Origin: a virus
Direction: 5' to 3' (one strand)
DNA length: 64,000 bases
Virus record (IMG/VR): IMGVR_UViG_3300001782_000005
Coordinates: 213,132 to 277,131 of that record
Made by a program: the position numbers and the translations under genes. Every line of letters begins with the position of its first letter. Within the stretch, counting starts at the first letter, position 1. The notes beneath the pieces were generated by a model, which worked only from the letters and a program-made list of their open reading frames with translations, made no database searches and was not told the origin of the DNA. Below, piece by piece: positions 7,765-15,528 of this stretch.

Positions 7765-7908
7765 TGGTAGGGGGTGGGAATCGAACCCAAAGACGGTATT
7801 GGCAGTTGAAAGGAGGAAAGACCGCCAACTTTGGAAAAGAGTCCTCCCGACCGTCTTGGATGGTGGTAGAACAACCATCCAGCATTCCGGTTGCCATTCC
7901 CCCTACCA
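7765..7908 (-). ncRNA. Large tRNA-like structured RNA
   Basis: On the minus strand, TGGTAGGGGG (5' end, near 7908) pairs with CCCCCTACCA (3' end, near 7765) as a 10-bp acceptor-like stem. A D-arm-like hairpin follows (GGCA-ACCGGAA-TGCT with the GG dinucleotide), then a 7-8 bp hairpin (TGGATGG/CCATCCA, loop about 9-11 with no regular anticodon), then an 8-bp stem AAGACGGT/ACCGTCTT enclosing about 50 bases, and finally a near-canonical T-arm, TGGG-TTCGATT-CCCA. It is about 144 nt, far longer than a tRNA, so it is either a tRNA with a huge variable region or a tRNA mimic. The alternative of a tRNA with an intron was not supported by any regular anticodon stem. Confidence 0.55.
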
Positions 7909-7945
7909 TTAGAGTTTCCTGTGTATCTCTCATATGCGCCTCTCT

Positions 7946-8254
7946 CTAATTATAGGAAGAACGGCCTTCGGATTTGCTGTCTATTAGTCCGATATCCGAA
8001 AGTTCCAAATCAATCTCTGCTTCGATTCTTAATAATTCTAACTTATTATGGTACTTTATGTACACTTTTGTGGAAACAATTATTAGTGATATTCCACATA
8101 ATATCGAAATGACTGTAATACTATACCAATAGTATCCCAGTCTACTTACATGGATAAGGAGACCAATGACTGAACCAACAAACATTGATAACAGTCCAGT
8201 TATCCATGCGGCAACAGCTACTGCTGTGAGCACCACGTGTCTAAGTTTAAACAT
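7946..8254 (-). CDS. Two-pass membrane protein
   Basis: 102 residues with GGAGGGG upstream of the ATG. Two hydrophobic helices (about residues 9-33 and 42-62), then a charged tail (KYHNKLELLRIEAEIDLELSD). Topology resembles small phage inner-membrane proteins such as holin or superinfection-exclusion proteins; no diagnostic motif is present. First of three minus-strand genes read toward the tRNA-like RNA. Confidence 0.6.
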   Translation of the reverse strand: MFKLRHVVLTAVAVAAWITGLLSMFVGSVIGLLIHVSRLGYYWYSITVISILCGISLIIVSTKVYIKYHNKLELLRIEAEIDLELSDIGLIDSKSEGRSSYN

Positions 8255-8271
8255 AACATCCTCTCCCCTCC

Positions 8272-8445
8272 CTAGAAAACGGAGAAGCCCCCGTCTGTCT
8301 CCTTAGTTATTGTAAAAGTACCATGGTCTCTGGTACCGACTAACCAACTGTTAGAGGTCTTGAGATCAATTTTAATTACTTCAACTTTCTCGTTAAGATG
8401 TCTCCCTATCACATCTTCAAAGACTTTTCTCATGTTAATTAGCAT
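8272..8445 (-). CDS. Small hypothetical protein
   Basis: 57 residues beginning MLINMRKVFEDVIG. The ribosome site AGAGGAA lies at good spacing, and the gene fits tightly between its neighbours (16 bases after the upstream stop, 17 before the next start). Beta-rich second half (KVEVIKIDL, GTFTITKE). No recognised family. Confidence 0.55.
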   Translation of the reverse strand: MLINMRKVFEDVIGRHLNEKVEVIKIDLKTSNSWLVGTRDHGTFTITKETDGGFSVF

Positions 8446-8461
8446 ATTATTCCTCTACAAA

Positions 8462-8830
8462 TTAGATGTTGACTCTTGCTTCTCTGATCTTCTTTGACAA
8501 ATATTCCTTATTATTTGTTCTAAAGAAGATATCGAACCATTCATTGTCCAAATTTAAATTACTATAAAAATGACAGACAGTAAGGTTGTTTTGTCTTGCT
8601 CTCATGAGAAATCCACCAAGACTTGTAAGCAACCCTGAGGTTCCAAATGCTTTAGCAGCTTCTTCATCTGTAGTAGGCCACATTTCATTCTTTAATGCCT
8701 CTATTGTAAGTCTGACATTCTCAACATCATCTTCTGTATAGGTAAATACAGAATCAACATGATAAATCAATTCTCCTGTTTCAAGACTTTTACGTTCGTT
8801 AACTCGTAAACCAATTAGGTAGTGATACAT
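8462..8830 (-). CDS. Hypothetical protein
   Basis: 122 residues, no signal peptide or membrane segment, one Cys. Mixed alpha/beta with an aromatic-rich C-terminal half ([20 protein letters not shown]). It is divergent from the Vsr-like gene at 8883, the 52-base gap holding a promoter-like box. Family not recognised. Confidence 0.6.
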   Translation of the reverse strand: MYHYLIGLRVNERKSLETGELIYHVDSVFTYTEDDVENVRLTIEALKNEMWPTTDEEAAKAFGTSGLLTSLGGFLMRARQNNLTVCHFYSNLNLDNEWFDIFFRTNNKEYLSKKIREARVNI

Positions 8831-8841
8831 AGCTAACTCCA

Positions 8842-8857
8842 GAACAAAATATAAATG
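8842..8857 (+). promoter_or_regulatory. Candidate late-promoter box GAACAAAATATAAATG
   Basis: GAACAAAATATAAATG lies 26 bases before the gene at 8883. The same pattern, GAACAAAT followed by a TATAAA-like core, occurs before genes at 15529, 29886, 38139 and 49861. The core resembles the T4 late promoter TATAAATA. Confidence 0.45.
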
Positions 8858-8882
8858 CTCAAATCGAGAAAGGAGAAACTCA

Positions 8883-9587
8883 ATGAAATATCCCGAATTT
8901 AGCGAGAAGGGTGAAGTAATTTGTCAAGAGTGTGGAGGAGCCTACAAAGTATTAACTGGATCCCACACTCGGAGAAAACACAACATGTCTATTGATGAAT
9001 ATAAGGCGAAATATCCTGATGCACCAACTTCTGGAAAGATGTTCTCCTTAACAATGTCACAGGTACAATCTAAACCTGAGATTTTCAAAGAGAAACCTGT
9101 TGAAGTTGATTTAAACCAAACCGGTGAAGACGACGTAATTACTGACGACGAAGTATTAGATGATGAGCATGCCCCGACAATTGAAGAAATTCAAGAAAAA
9201 CTTCAAGATACAGATCTAAGCGATCTCTTCCAAAGTGATGAAGTTAAGGATCCTGAACCATATAATGTTGAGGATGAAGATGTTCGAAGTCCAAGAGATA
9301 AAATTCAAATTCTCAAATTTTTGAGACAGAAGTATCCCTTTATTCAGAACAACTATCTGATAAAGAAATTCCTCATGACAAATCATCTTGAATATGAATT
9401 TATCACAGATATGGCTGACCCTATAAATAAGATCGACTTTGAATTCCCAAATGCCTTTTGGCACAACAGGATGGCCTTTGAAGATCCTCGTAGAAATGAA
9501 AAATTGAAACGAGATGGTTGGAAGATTATCACTGTCAACTCAAGGGTTCCAAAGGTTAGTGAGGTTCAGAAACTAATTTCCAAATAA
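8883..9587 (+). CDS. Ros/MucR-type zinc finger fused to Vsr-like endonuclease
   Basis: 234 residues. Residues 14-45 read ICQECGG...[18 protein letters not shown], a Ros/MucR-like C2H2 finger followed by its characteristic DEY-KYP helix. Residues about 60-135 are acidic and probably disordered. Residues about 140-230 match the short-patch-repair (Vsr/DUF559-like) nuclease fold: [13 protein letters not shown], then [18 protein letters not shown]. The usual catalytic D and E/K can be matched to Asp/Glu in KIDFEF, but the active site looks partly altered. Likely a DNA-binding nuclease (homing, repair or exclusion). Preceded by a promoter box and followed by a terminator, so it is probably its own transcript. 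Confidence 0.65.
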   Translation: MKYPEFSEKGEVICQECGGAYKVLTGSHTRRKHNMSIDEYKAKYPDAPTSGKMFSLTMSQVQSKPEIFKEKPVEVDLNQTGEDDVITDDEVLDDEHAPTIEEIQEKLQDTDLSDLFQSDEVKDPEPYNVEDEDVRSPRDKIQILKFLRQKYPFIQNNYLIKKFLMTNHLEYEFITDMADPINKIDFEFPNAFWHNRMAFEDPRRNEKLKRDGWKIITVNSRVPKVSEVQKLISK

Positions 9588-9647
9588 GTGTAGAACAAAT
9601 AACAAATTACTATCTCACTTAACGAGAAGAATTTACCACTCAGTTAC

Positions 9648-9682
9648 GGGGTGATGCTAAAAGGGCGTCACCCCAATTTTTT
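9648..9682. terminator. Intrinsic terminator
   Basis: GGGGTGA (9648-9654) pairs with TCACCCC (9668-9674), followed by AATTTTTT. It ends the Vsr-like gene and overlaps the stop codon of the convergent repeat-protein gene. Confidence 0.85.
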
Positions 9683-10243
9683 CGTTATCACGTTGTTAGC
9701 TTTAGTATGTTTTAATTTCTTATGACTCTCAATGGCAGAGTCTATACATGCCTCTTTTGTTTCCTTATCTATAAGTTCAAGAACCTCTGTTTCCTTCAAT
9801 ATGAGTTCATCCGAATTAGAAGCTGTATTTACAGAATAAACCATTGAGAGGTTCTGAATCGTTATATACCTTGCTACCTCAGGATCTTGTTCTACTTCCC
9901 TGCAATAAATGTATGCCCAGTAAGAGTCCGTTATATACTTTCTTACCTCTGGGCGATTTTCGATCTCTTTACAATAATAGTATGCATCCTCTGGTTCGGT
10001 TATATATTTTCGTATGGTTGGATAATCCACACAGAACCTACAATAGAAATAGGCATATTCGGAGGCAGTTATTCGACGCCTGATTCTAATATCATCTTTA
10101 ACCCACCTACAGTATTCATATGCCCACTTTGGAGATGTAATTAAATTAGCGACTTCAAATAGGTTCTTTACATCTCTGCAATATTCATATGCCCACTTAG
10201 AAATCTGTTCTTCTTCTAACCAAAGGTTCATAATGTCGTCCAT
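9668..10243 (-). CDS. Protein with five 23-residue WAYEYCR repeats
   Basis: 191 residues. Residues about 16-130 are five consecutive 23-residue units of the form xWAYxYCRxVxxxPxVRxYIT, each with the same Tyr-Cys-Arg core; the last 60 residues are a different, Glu/Lys-rich tail. Such short helical repeats usually form a solenoid for protein binding. I do not recognise the family. No clear Shine-Dalgarno precedes the ATG (a T-run does), so the exact start could be the Met five codons in. Confidence 0.65.
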   Translation of the reverse strand: MDDIMNLWLEEEQISKWAYEYCRDVKNLFEVANLITSPKWAYEYCRWVKDDIRIRRRITASEYAYFYCRFCVDYPTIRKYITEPEDAYYYCKEIENRPEVRKYITDSYWAYIYCREVEQDPEVARYITIQNLSMVYSVNTASNSDELILKETEVLELIDKETKEACIDSAIESHKKLKHTKANNVITKKLG

Positions 10244-10260
10244 AAAAAAAATTAAAGTTG

Positions 10261-10295
10261 CCCTACTGACGAGCAGAGAAGACTCGTCAGTAGGG
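10261..10295 (-). terminator. Perfect 13-bp hairpin at end of exported-protein operon
   Basis: CCCTACTGACGAG (10261-10273) and CTCGTCAGTAGGG (10283-10295) form a perfect 13-bp stem with a nine-base loop. On the minus strand it is followed, after nine bases, by TTTTTTTT. It lies between the last exported-protein gene and the repeat-protein gene, so it is probably that operon's terminator or an mRNA stabiliser. Confidence 0.65.
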
Positions 10296-10317
10296 GTTAA
10301 TTGTCATATGAAGCTGG

Positions 10318-11100
10318 TTACTCCGCTAAAGGCTTCAGAGCAAACATTTGAATCCAGGGTTTACTCCTATATCCAGCCTCACCGCCGGAGAATCCGAAAC
10401 CACCGGAACCAACACCACCACTGTTCTGATTGTTTTTGGCAGTCTCAATCCATGCCTGAGTGTAGCTAAAACCAACGCCCCACCCGAAGGCCTTGATTAC
10501 ACGAGAATAACCTTCTGCAGTCAGAAACAACGTTTTGGCTCCCATGTCTAGAGCGGAAAGAGCAGCAGCCGCCAATACCTCCATTGAGGTTGAGTCTACA
10601 TTCTTGCTTGATACATAAATAAGACCAACCTGCTGAACGGGGTATGAAGGTCGCTTAATTATAATCTCAATGGTATCCTCAGCAGCTTTCTCGTCCTTCT
10701 TCTTTATAGGAACTAAGGATTTCGCATTGATCTTGATCCTACCGCCTGCCATGGCCTCCAGTTCAGCACGAGTCCACACCTTCTTGAAGAGCAACATAAC
10801 GCCTGCTTTCTGGAAGTTGTAGTCCTCTGTGGGCTGACCGAAGTACTGTGGATATCCGGGGTAATTAACATCGCCCGGTACCGGGAAGCTTCTGGGAATC
10901 TCCGAACCATACGTAGTGATGGTTGCACTAGGACTCCCACCTATCTGAAGTTGCGACTGCTCATTGTTGCTAAGGTTCTGGTTATCAACTTCATTAGCGT
11001 TGGAGTTGTCACCATTTGCAATAGCATCAGCGAAAACAGCAGGCGCACTCAGCACCAAGCAGGAAAGTAGTGCGACCAGAATGAATAGCTTACGCCTCAT
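10318..11100 (-). CDS. Exported protein, last gene of secreted-protein operon
   Basis: 260 residues from the ATG at 11100, chosen because GGAAAGGAGG precedes it and a Sec signal starts there (MRRKLFILVALLSCLVLSA, cut near AVFA-DA). After an Asn/Gln-rich stretch (about 25-50) and a Pro/Tyr segment comes an alpha/beta domain with GLIYVSSKNVDS and EVLAAAALSALDMGAKTLFLT, then a Gly-rich C-terminus. GC is clearly higher than in the flanking phage genes. Family not recognised; it probably works outside the cytoplasm with the other operon products. Confidence 0.7.
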   Translation of the reverse strand: MRRKLFILVALLSCLVLSAPAVFADAIANGDNSNANEVDNQNLSNNEQSQLQIGGSPSATITTYGSEIPRSFPVPGDVNYPGYPQYFGQPTEDYNFQKAGVMLLFKKVWTRAELEAMAGGRIKINAKSLVPIKKKDEKAAEDTIEIIIKRPSYPVQQVGLIYVSSKNVDSTSMEVLAAAALSALDMGAKTLFLTAEGYSRVIKAFGWGVGFSYTQAWIETAKNNQNSGGVGSGGFGFSGGEAGYRSKPWIQMFALKPLAE

Positions 11101-11122
11101 AGGGTCTTTCCTCCTTTCCTGC

Positions 11123-11989
11123 TTAGAGACCGCCGAGTCCCTCATTATAGGTGATGGACCCGTCCAATACCGGGACCGATCCTGCGCTGTTGATGGTGAG
11201 TTTGGTATATGACTGAGATGCCTGTTGCTGGACTCCAGAAGCTCCAACAAGGACACCTTCGCCATCAAACACTGGCCGCTGTACCTGCTCTTGTATGAAC
11301 ACATTGTTCGCTTCAAGATCAAGATCAGCATCACCAACCATGCTTACTGCAGCGCCGACACATGACTCATGACCACCACTCTGCTGCATGGCCAAGAGAA
11401 CAACATTTTCCATCAACAGTTCGCCAGCTATTCCATAAGTTGGCATCCAGTCAATGTCAATGTCTATGTCAGTGTCAGAATCGAAGTCAGCCTCGACCTC
11501 GGTTTCTGATTCTGCTTCTGCTTCAGAATCGGACATAGCAAGGGCACCAGCGCCAGCAACGGCTCCTGAACCGCTCAGGGCACCAGCACCAGCTATTTCA
11601 ATAGCTTCGCCCTCTCCGCTAGTATTTGCATTAGCGGTTGCATCACTGTCTCCAGTAGCGTTTGCATTTGCATCCGCATCCGAATCAGAAGTTGCGGTAG
11701 AGTCTGCAGTGGCATCGCTGCTAGCACTGTAACTCTCGTCGATGTTGATGTCTACAATCAACTGATCATTGAACACAGGATTCCAGCTGAGACTGAGACT
11801 CTCAATTGAGAGATCAATCATGGACTGTTCGGCACAACAGGTTTCATGGTTGTTCCAAACAATACCATCAACTCCACTGGGTTGACCAATTGTCAGAGAT
11901 GCATCGAGATCCTTGGGCGGATCAGCGAGAGACGGTACCGCAAAGGAGACCAGTGCAACAGCCAACAGTATAGCTAAGACTTTCTTCAT
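11123..11989 (-). CDS. Exported low-complexity Asp/Ser/Ala repeat protein
   Basis: 288 residues with a Sec signal peptide (MKKVLAILLAVALVSFAVPSLA) and AAGGAGG upstream. Residues about 90-180 are low-complexity Asp-Ser-Ala-Asn-Thr repeats (SDSDADANANATGDSDATA and similar); the flanks are beta-prone, with paired Cys (ETCCAE, HESCVG). Composition suggests a secreted, perhaps calcium-binding or fibre-forming protein. Second-last in the minus-strand operon with uniform 20-30 base gaps. Confidence 0.7.
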   Translation of the reverse strand: MKKVLAILLAVALVSFAVPSLADPPKDLDASLTIGQPSGVDGIVWNNHETCCAEQSMIDLSIESLSLSWNPVFNDQLIVDINIDESYSASSDATADSTATSDSDADANANATGDSDATANANTSGEGEAIEIAGAGALSGSGAVAGAGALAMSDSEAEAESETEVEADFDSDTDIDIDIDWMPTYGIAGELLMENVVLLAMQQSGGHESCVGAAVSMVGDADLDLEANNVFIQEQVQRPVFDGEGVLVGASGVQQQASQSYTKLTINSAGSVPVLDGSITYNEGLGGL

Positions 11990-12019
11990 GTCTTTTGCCT
12001 CCTTAATGTTTATGTAGGG

Positions 12020-12472
12020 TTAGTTAGTTGACGTTGATACAACTGAACTGGTGGATGTTTGTGTACTAGTTCCCGTTTGAACTCCGATATATCCGTTAGC
12101 TGCAAGACCAACTTGATTCTGCACATTGGTCTGATAAGCGTTAGCACCACCGGATGTAAACACACGAGTCTTATCTGTACAGTTGAGATCAGTTGTTGAT
12201 TGGATTACCTGAATGACTTCCTGATCGGAAATCTGACTCATTTCTGCATCAGCGGGCATGGCCCAATACTTAGCATCATAATCCAAACCGACATCTTCAG
12301 CTGTTACCGTAAGACCCTGAGCACGATTTTCAAGACGTGTGCTCTGATCGTACTCTTGATATATGACCTGCTTAGCATCCGTATTGGCATTGGTGGCACC
12401 ATCGTCCGCATAGACGGAACTAGTGAGTACGAAGACCAACACGAGAACTAGAAAGACTATTGTCTTCCTCAT
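12020..12472 (-). CDS. Small exported protein
   Basis: 150 residues with a clear signal peptide (MRKTIVFLVLVLVFVLTSSVYA). The mature part is Gln/Asn/Thr-rich with two Cys and ends in a Ser/Thr-rich tail (GTSTQTSTSSVVSTSTN). It shares the N-terminal NANTDAKQ / DNSNANEV flavour of the protein at 10318, so the two may be related subunits. Unrecognised family. Confidence 0.68.
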   Translation of the reverse strand: MRKTIVFLVLVLVFVLTSSVYADDGATNANTDAKQVIYQEYDQSTRLENRAQGLTVTAEDVGLDYDAKYWAMPADAEMSQISDQEVIQVIQSTTDLNCTDKTRVFTSGGANAYQTNVQNQVGLAANGYIGVQTGTSTQTSTSSVVSTSTN

Positions 12473-12504
12473 GTGGTCACTCCTTTCTCAGTGATCGGAG
12501 GTTC

Positions 12505-13491
12505 TTATCGAGGGACGTTACATTCTAACACACCAGCTGCAGTGAAACTGCTAACTGACCCTGCTTGGTAACCGCCTTGAACCTGGCCAGCCACAACACC
12601 GTCTCCAGCCCAACTAAGGGTGGTACCACGGTGAGTTTCGAAAGAGCAGTTTTCAGCATAGGATCCGCTCATGGCCAAGGTTTCTGACTTAGTCTTGGTC
12701 TCATCCTTGGTCTCGGTCACACTCTTGTCCCAGCTCTCTGACTTATCTTTGGTCTCAGTTACACTTTTATCCCAAGATTCAGATGAGCTACCGGAACCTG
12801 AGAGATCGCCGGAGAAGGTGTGAGTATCTGTCTCGGTGACTGACTCTGACTTATTATAGTCACAGTCAGGGCAGTCAGAGTCTTCCTGAGTGTCGTTGTC
12901 AGTGAATGTCCCAGTTGAGGTTTCTGTCACAGTTTCCTCATCCGTACACTCTGCATTCGCAGCGATTTCAAATGAACCCTCACTGGAGGAGTCCTCATCG
13001 ACTACTTTGGTCTCAGTCTTTGACTCGACGTAATCTTCATCGACAACCTTGGTCTTTTCCTTGGACTCGGTCTTCGTTTCATCATACTGCTTGTCGAACG
13101 ACCAAGTACCATCTTTGGAACTTTCCATGGTGAAGTATTTGTCAATGTTGATTGAACCCTCACCCAAAGTGGCAAGTTGACCTTGACCATCAAACTGCAT
13201 GGCCTCACCCTGAGCGCTCTGCATGGTGAAACCACCCACAACAGCATCTTCACAGTCTTCACAGTCGATGGTTGCGGAGGTATCAGCCTCAAGCAGCATC
13301 TCTTTCTTGGATGATTGGAGCATTTCTCCACCGATAGTATCTCCACCCTCATTCTGAATGGCCTGGGCACCCTGGAATTGCTCATCAGTCATGCCCTGGT
13401 AGAGTTCGGCCGAACCACTGATATCTGCCAGCGCCGGGCCGGCAAAAATCAGCAGAACGATGGAAAGTAATACAATAACTTTCGTCTTCAT
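12505..13491 (-). CDS. Exported Ser/Thr/Glu-rich protein with internal repeats
   Basis: 328 residues with a signal peptide (MKTKVIVLLSIVLLIFAGPALA) and GGAGG upstream. The middle (about 130-260) is almost entirely Thr, Glu, Ser, Asp and Lys, including two tandem copies of SESWDKSVTETKD. Cys pairs occur at CEDCED and CPDCD. The ends are Gln/Gly-rich and beta-prone. It looks like an extracellular stalk or fibre protein. GC is high for the window. Confidence 0.68.
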   Translation of the reverse strand: MKTKVIVLLSIVLLIFAGPALADISGSAELYQGMTDEQFQGAQAIQNEGGDTIGGEMLQSSKKEMLLEADTSATIDCEDCEDAVVGGFTMQSAQGEAMQFDGQGQLATLGEGSINIDKYFTMESSKDGTWSFDKQYDETKTESKEKTKVVDEDYVESKTETKVVDEDSSSEGSFEIAANAECTDEETVTETSTGTFTDNDTQEDSDCPDCDYNKSESVTETDTHTFSGDLSGSGSSSESWDKSVTETKDKSESWDKSVTETKDETKTKSETLAMSGSYAENCSFETHRGTTLSWAGDGVVAGQVQGGYQAGSVSSFTAAGVLECNVPR

Positions 13492-13604
13492 GTCTTTGTT
13501 CCTCCTTTCAAAGGGGAATTTAATTAGTTTGAAAAGTAAATACCTCTACCTCTAAAACCTACTTATGACCACCCCCTTCCATGTTTAGATTTGATCGCTG
13601 TTGA

Positions 13605-14147
13605 TCATTGAGAGAAGGATTGTTCCTTCTTGGGTTGTCTTACTTTATAATATGCATCACCAATAGCAACTAAAGGAAGCCCTTGGTTATCATAAAGGAT
13701 GGCTCTCAATTTTACAGTAGAACCAGGATCAACAGGACCATAGATGGTGACATAATTATTAAGTTTGCTAGTGGGTCCACTAACATACTCAACCTTCCTG
13801 GTGCGCCCCTTAAAGGGTTTAGACACGTCTAGCCACGATTGAACTTTATACTCAATGTTTTTCGGATTTTTGATCCAGGCATTGAGTGTTACGCCCTTGA
13901 CATTCTCAGGAAGATACATTTTTTCGTTGACCTTGAAATAGATTGGATATGGTTCTAACTCCTCTCCTCCAAGATCTTTCATTATCCACCCTGCAGCATA
14001 ATACTGAACCCTTATATCTACCTCTGGATCCGGGACCCTTAGATATTCTTGCTCATTACTCATAGGGTATCCGTCGACCAAAACAGTCATATTTGGCGCA
14101 CAGGAGACAGCAACAAAAATAAGTAACACATACATCTTACGCCACAT
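13605..14147 (-). CDS. Putative lipoprotein
   Basis: 180 residues. The short hydrophobic N-terminus ends in VAVSCAP, a lipobox with Cys16 as lipidated residue. The rest is beta-rich with many Tyr/Val (DIRVQYYAAGW, KVQSWLDVSKPFKG), consistent with an outer-membrane-anchored periplasmic or surface domain. AAGGAGG upstream. Could be the assembly or anchoring factor for the secreted proteins in the same operon; that is inference. Confidence 0.7.
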   Translation of the reverse strand: MWRKMYVLLIFVAVSCAPNMTVLVDGYPMSNEQEYLRVPDPEVDIRVQYYAAGWIMKDLGGEELEPYPIYFKVNEKMYLPENVKGVTLNAWIKNPKNIEYKVQSWLDVSKPFKGRTRKVEYVSGPTSKLNNYVTIYGPVDPGSTVKLRAILYDNQGLPLVAIGDAYYKVRQPKKEQSFSQ

Positions 14148-14171
14148 AGGCGTCCTCCTTCCATTTTTTTG

Positions 14172-14801
14172 CTATCTCGGTTGTACTTCGTTTCTTGGAC
14201 TACCCGTTGATGGTGAGGATGCATAAGAACCGTTGCTGCCCTGGTTTGGTTGAGATGAACTATTTACAGATTGACCATTAGATGGTCCACTACCCGGGTA
14301 ACCTTTTGGGCAACCTGGACATACTACTTGTACTTGTGGGCAACAGGTAGTATGGCGTTCAAGCCAAATTTTGGTTATTCCTCCAACCTCTTGATGATCG
14401 GTTTTGGGATATTGAAGAGAAAACAGTTCATCCCTTGATTCTTCAACCTCGTCGTCATCTTCGGATTTTGGTTGATCTATGCATCTCGCTCGCATTGCTT
14501 GATCATATTGAGAGAGTGCAACCCCAGCCTTTTCTTTCTTGTCAATCGCTGCGAAGACTTGATCGCAGGTTGGAGTATTGTCAACGACAATCTTAGTGTC
14601 GATATCCGGGTCTTTGGTGTCATATTTGCCTGGTGGCAAACTTATGTTCTCGCCCGGATTGTCCATGGTAGGACTGTCTGCTTTCAATGGCAACTCAATC
14701 AACTCTATACCTGGGTCATGTACATTGTCTTCGGCTAAGGTAAAAGTTGATATTAATGCAATTGAAAGAATGATAAAAAATACTAGTAAGATTCTCCTCA
14801 T
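14172..14801 (-). CDS. Exported protein with Pro/Ser/Gly-rich tail
   Basis: 209 residues, first gene of the minus-strand exported-protein operon. Signal peptide MRRILLVFFIILSIALISTFTLA. Middle region with paired Cys (TPTCDQ, RARCIDQ) and a Cys cluster CCPQVQVVCPGCP; the last 45 residues are Gly/Ser/Asn-rich and disordered. Strong AAAGGAGG site. No family recognised. Confidence 0.68.
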   Translation of the reverse strand: MRRILLVFFIILSIALISTFTLAEDNVHDPGIELIELPLKADSPTMDNPGENISLPPGKYDTKDPDIDTKIVVDNTPTCDQVFAAIDKKEKAGVALSQYDQAMRARCIDQPKSEDDDEVEESRDELFSLQYPKTDHQEVGGITKIWLERHTTCCPQVQVVCPGCPKGYPGSGPSNGQSVNSSSQPNQGSNGSYASSPSTGSPRNEVQPR

Positions 14802-14840
14802 ACACTACCTCCTTTCATTTGTGGAAAAACTATATAAAAA

Positions 14841-14915
14841 ATTGGGTGGGGTAACTCCAATGGCGCGGTGCCGGAATTAATGGTTATGAATCGGGGAGCC
14901 CCCACCAATTTTTTC
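14841..14915 (-). terminator. Hairpin between the 63-residue gene and the exported-protein operon
   Basis: ATTGGGTGGGG (14841-14851) pairs with CCCCCACCAAT (14899-14909) apart from a two-base internal loop, with runs of T on both outer sides. On the minus strand it terminates the short gene at 14917-15108. The 40-base interior is GC-rich, so this may be more than a simple terminator. Confidence 0.6.
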
Positions 14916-14916
14916 G

Positions 14917-15108
14917 CTACTTACAAGCGTCTTTTACAGCCTGGTTGATGATGTCTGTTGGTGTCATAAAAGACATCGTTGTGATAGGTTTCTCGATACC
15001 TGGGCTGTAGAACTCAATACATTCCCTTTCAAAATTTACTTTGATTAAATCATTTGATTTAATCATCTCAATGATCTCAGGATCAAGATCTTGAATGTAT
15101 GGTGACAT
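14917..15108 (-). CDS. Small hypothetical protein
   Basis: 63 residues, acidic N-terminus (DLDPEIIEMIKSND) and a Thr/Met-rich second half; a ribosome site (AGAGAGG) precedes the ATG. It stands alone between a hairpin and an AT-rich upstream gap with a TTAATATATATAAGG box (about 15168-15184). Not recognised. Confidence 0.5.
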   Translation of the reverse strand: MSPYIQDLDPEIIEMIKSNDLIKVNFERECIEFYSPGIEKPITTMSFMTPTDIINQAVKDACK

Positions 15109-15254
15109 CGTATAACCTCTCTTTTTACGGTTTTTAAAGAAAACATCAACCCTGGTCTAATTATTAGTAATTAATATATATAAGGATTAATTTAATAATA
15201 AAAAGAGAAGGTAGGCGAAGAGAGTAAAAACTAGTCCCTCTTCGCCTTTAGTTT
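15109..15254. promoter_or_regulatory. Divergent intergenic region with AT-rich box and hairpin
   Basis: Contains the repeated box TTAATATATATA (about 15170-15182), a promoter candidate for the minus-strand gene at 15108, and a 10-bp hairpin AGGCGAAGAG (15213-15222) / CTCTTCGCCT (15238-15247), a possible terminator. No gene is visible. Confidence 0.45.
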
Positions 15255-15376
15255 GTGTGGAACTCTGGAGGCCACGACTCCCCCGCCGAATGCCCATTAT
15301 GGCGGGCGCACCACTTCCCAGCGGCAGGTTCCTCCCACCGATTATGTGCATCCTACTGCACCACCTCCAGAGACAC
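15255..15376 (+). ncRNA. Structured GC-rich RNA candidate
   Basis: In a very AT-rich gap, bases 15255-15376 are GC-rich and closed by CTCTGGAGG (15263-15271) pairing with CCTCCAGAG (15364-15372), extended by GTGT/ACAC. Inside are CCCGCC/GGCGGG (a 6-bp hairpin around 15282-15306) and GTGCA/TGCAC (around 15345-15360). The open frame across it is Pro-rich and has no ribosome site, so RNA is the better reading. Strand is inferred from flanks. Family unknown. Confidence 0.55.
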
Positions 15377-15528
15377 TAAAAAAACGAAACAAACCCACTA
15401 CTCTAGAAATTAATATATATAGAACATATACTAAATACAAAAAATTAGATTATGCTGACAATAGATATTAATTAGAACAAATTTTAAAACCACAATAGAC
15501 TTTATCCTAAGAGGGGAGATTAGGTAAG
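15377..15528 (+). promoter_or_regulatory. Leader of the tail-fibre gene run
   Basis: AT-rich gap with a TTAATATATATAG box (about 15408-15421) and a GAACAAATTTTAAAA box (15475-15489) of the kind found before other late genes, then the ribosome site GAGGGGAGA. These are candidate promoters for the long plus-strand structural operon that starts at 15529. Confidence 0.45.

Noticed and set aside
9592-9609. GAACAAATAACAAATTA as a promoter
   Set aside because: It matches the first half of the promoter pattern but lies between a stop codon and a terminator, with no gene to drive.
15253-15471. Pro-rich 72-residue frame
   Set aside because: Lies over a strongly paired GC-rich RNA, has no ribosome site, and its second half is AT-rich promoter sequence.
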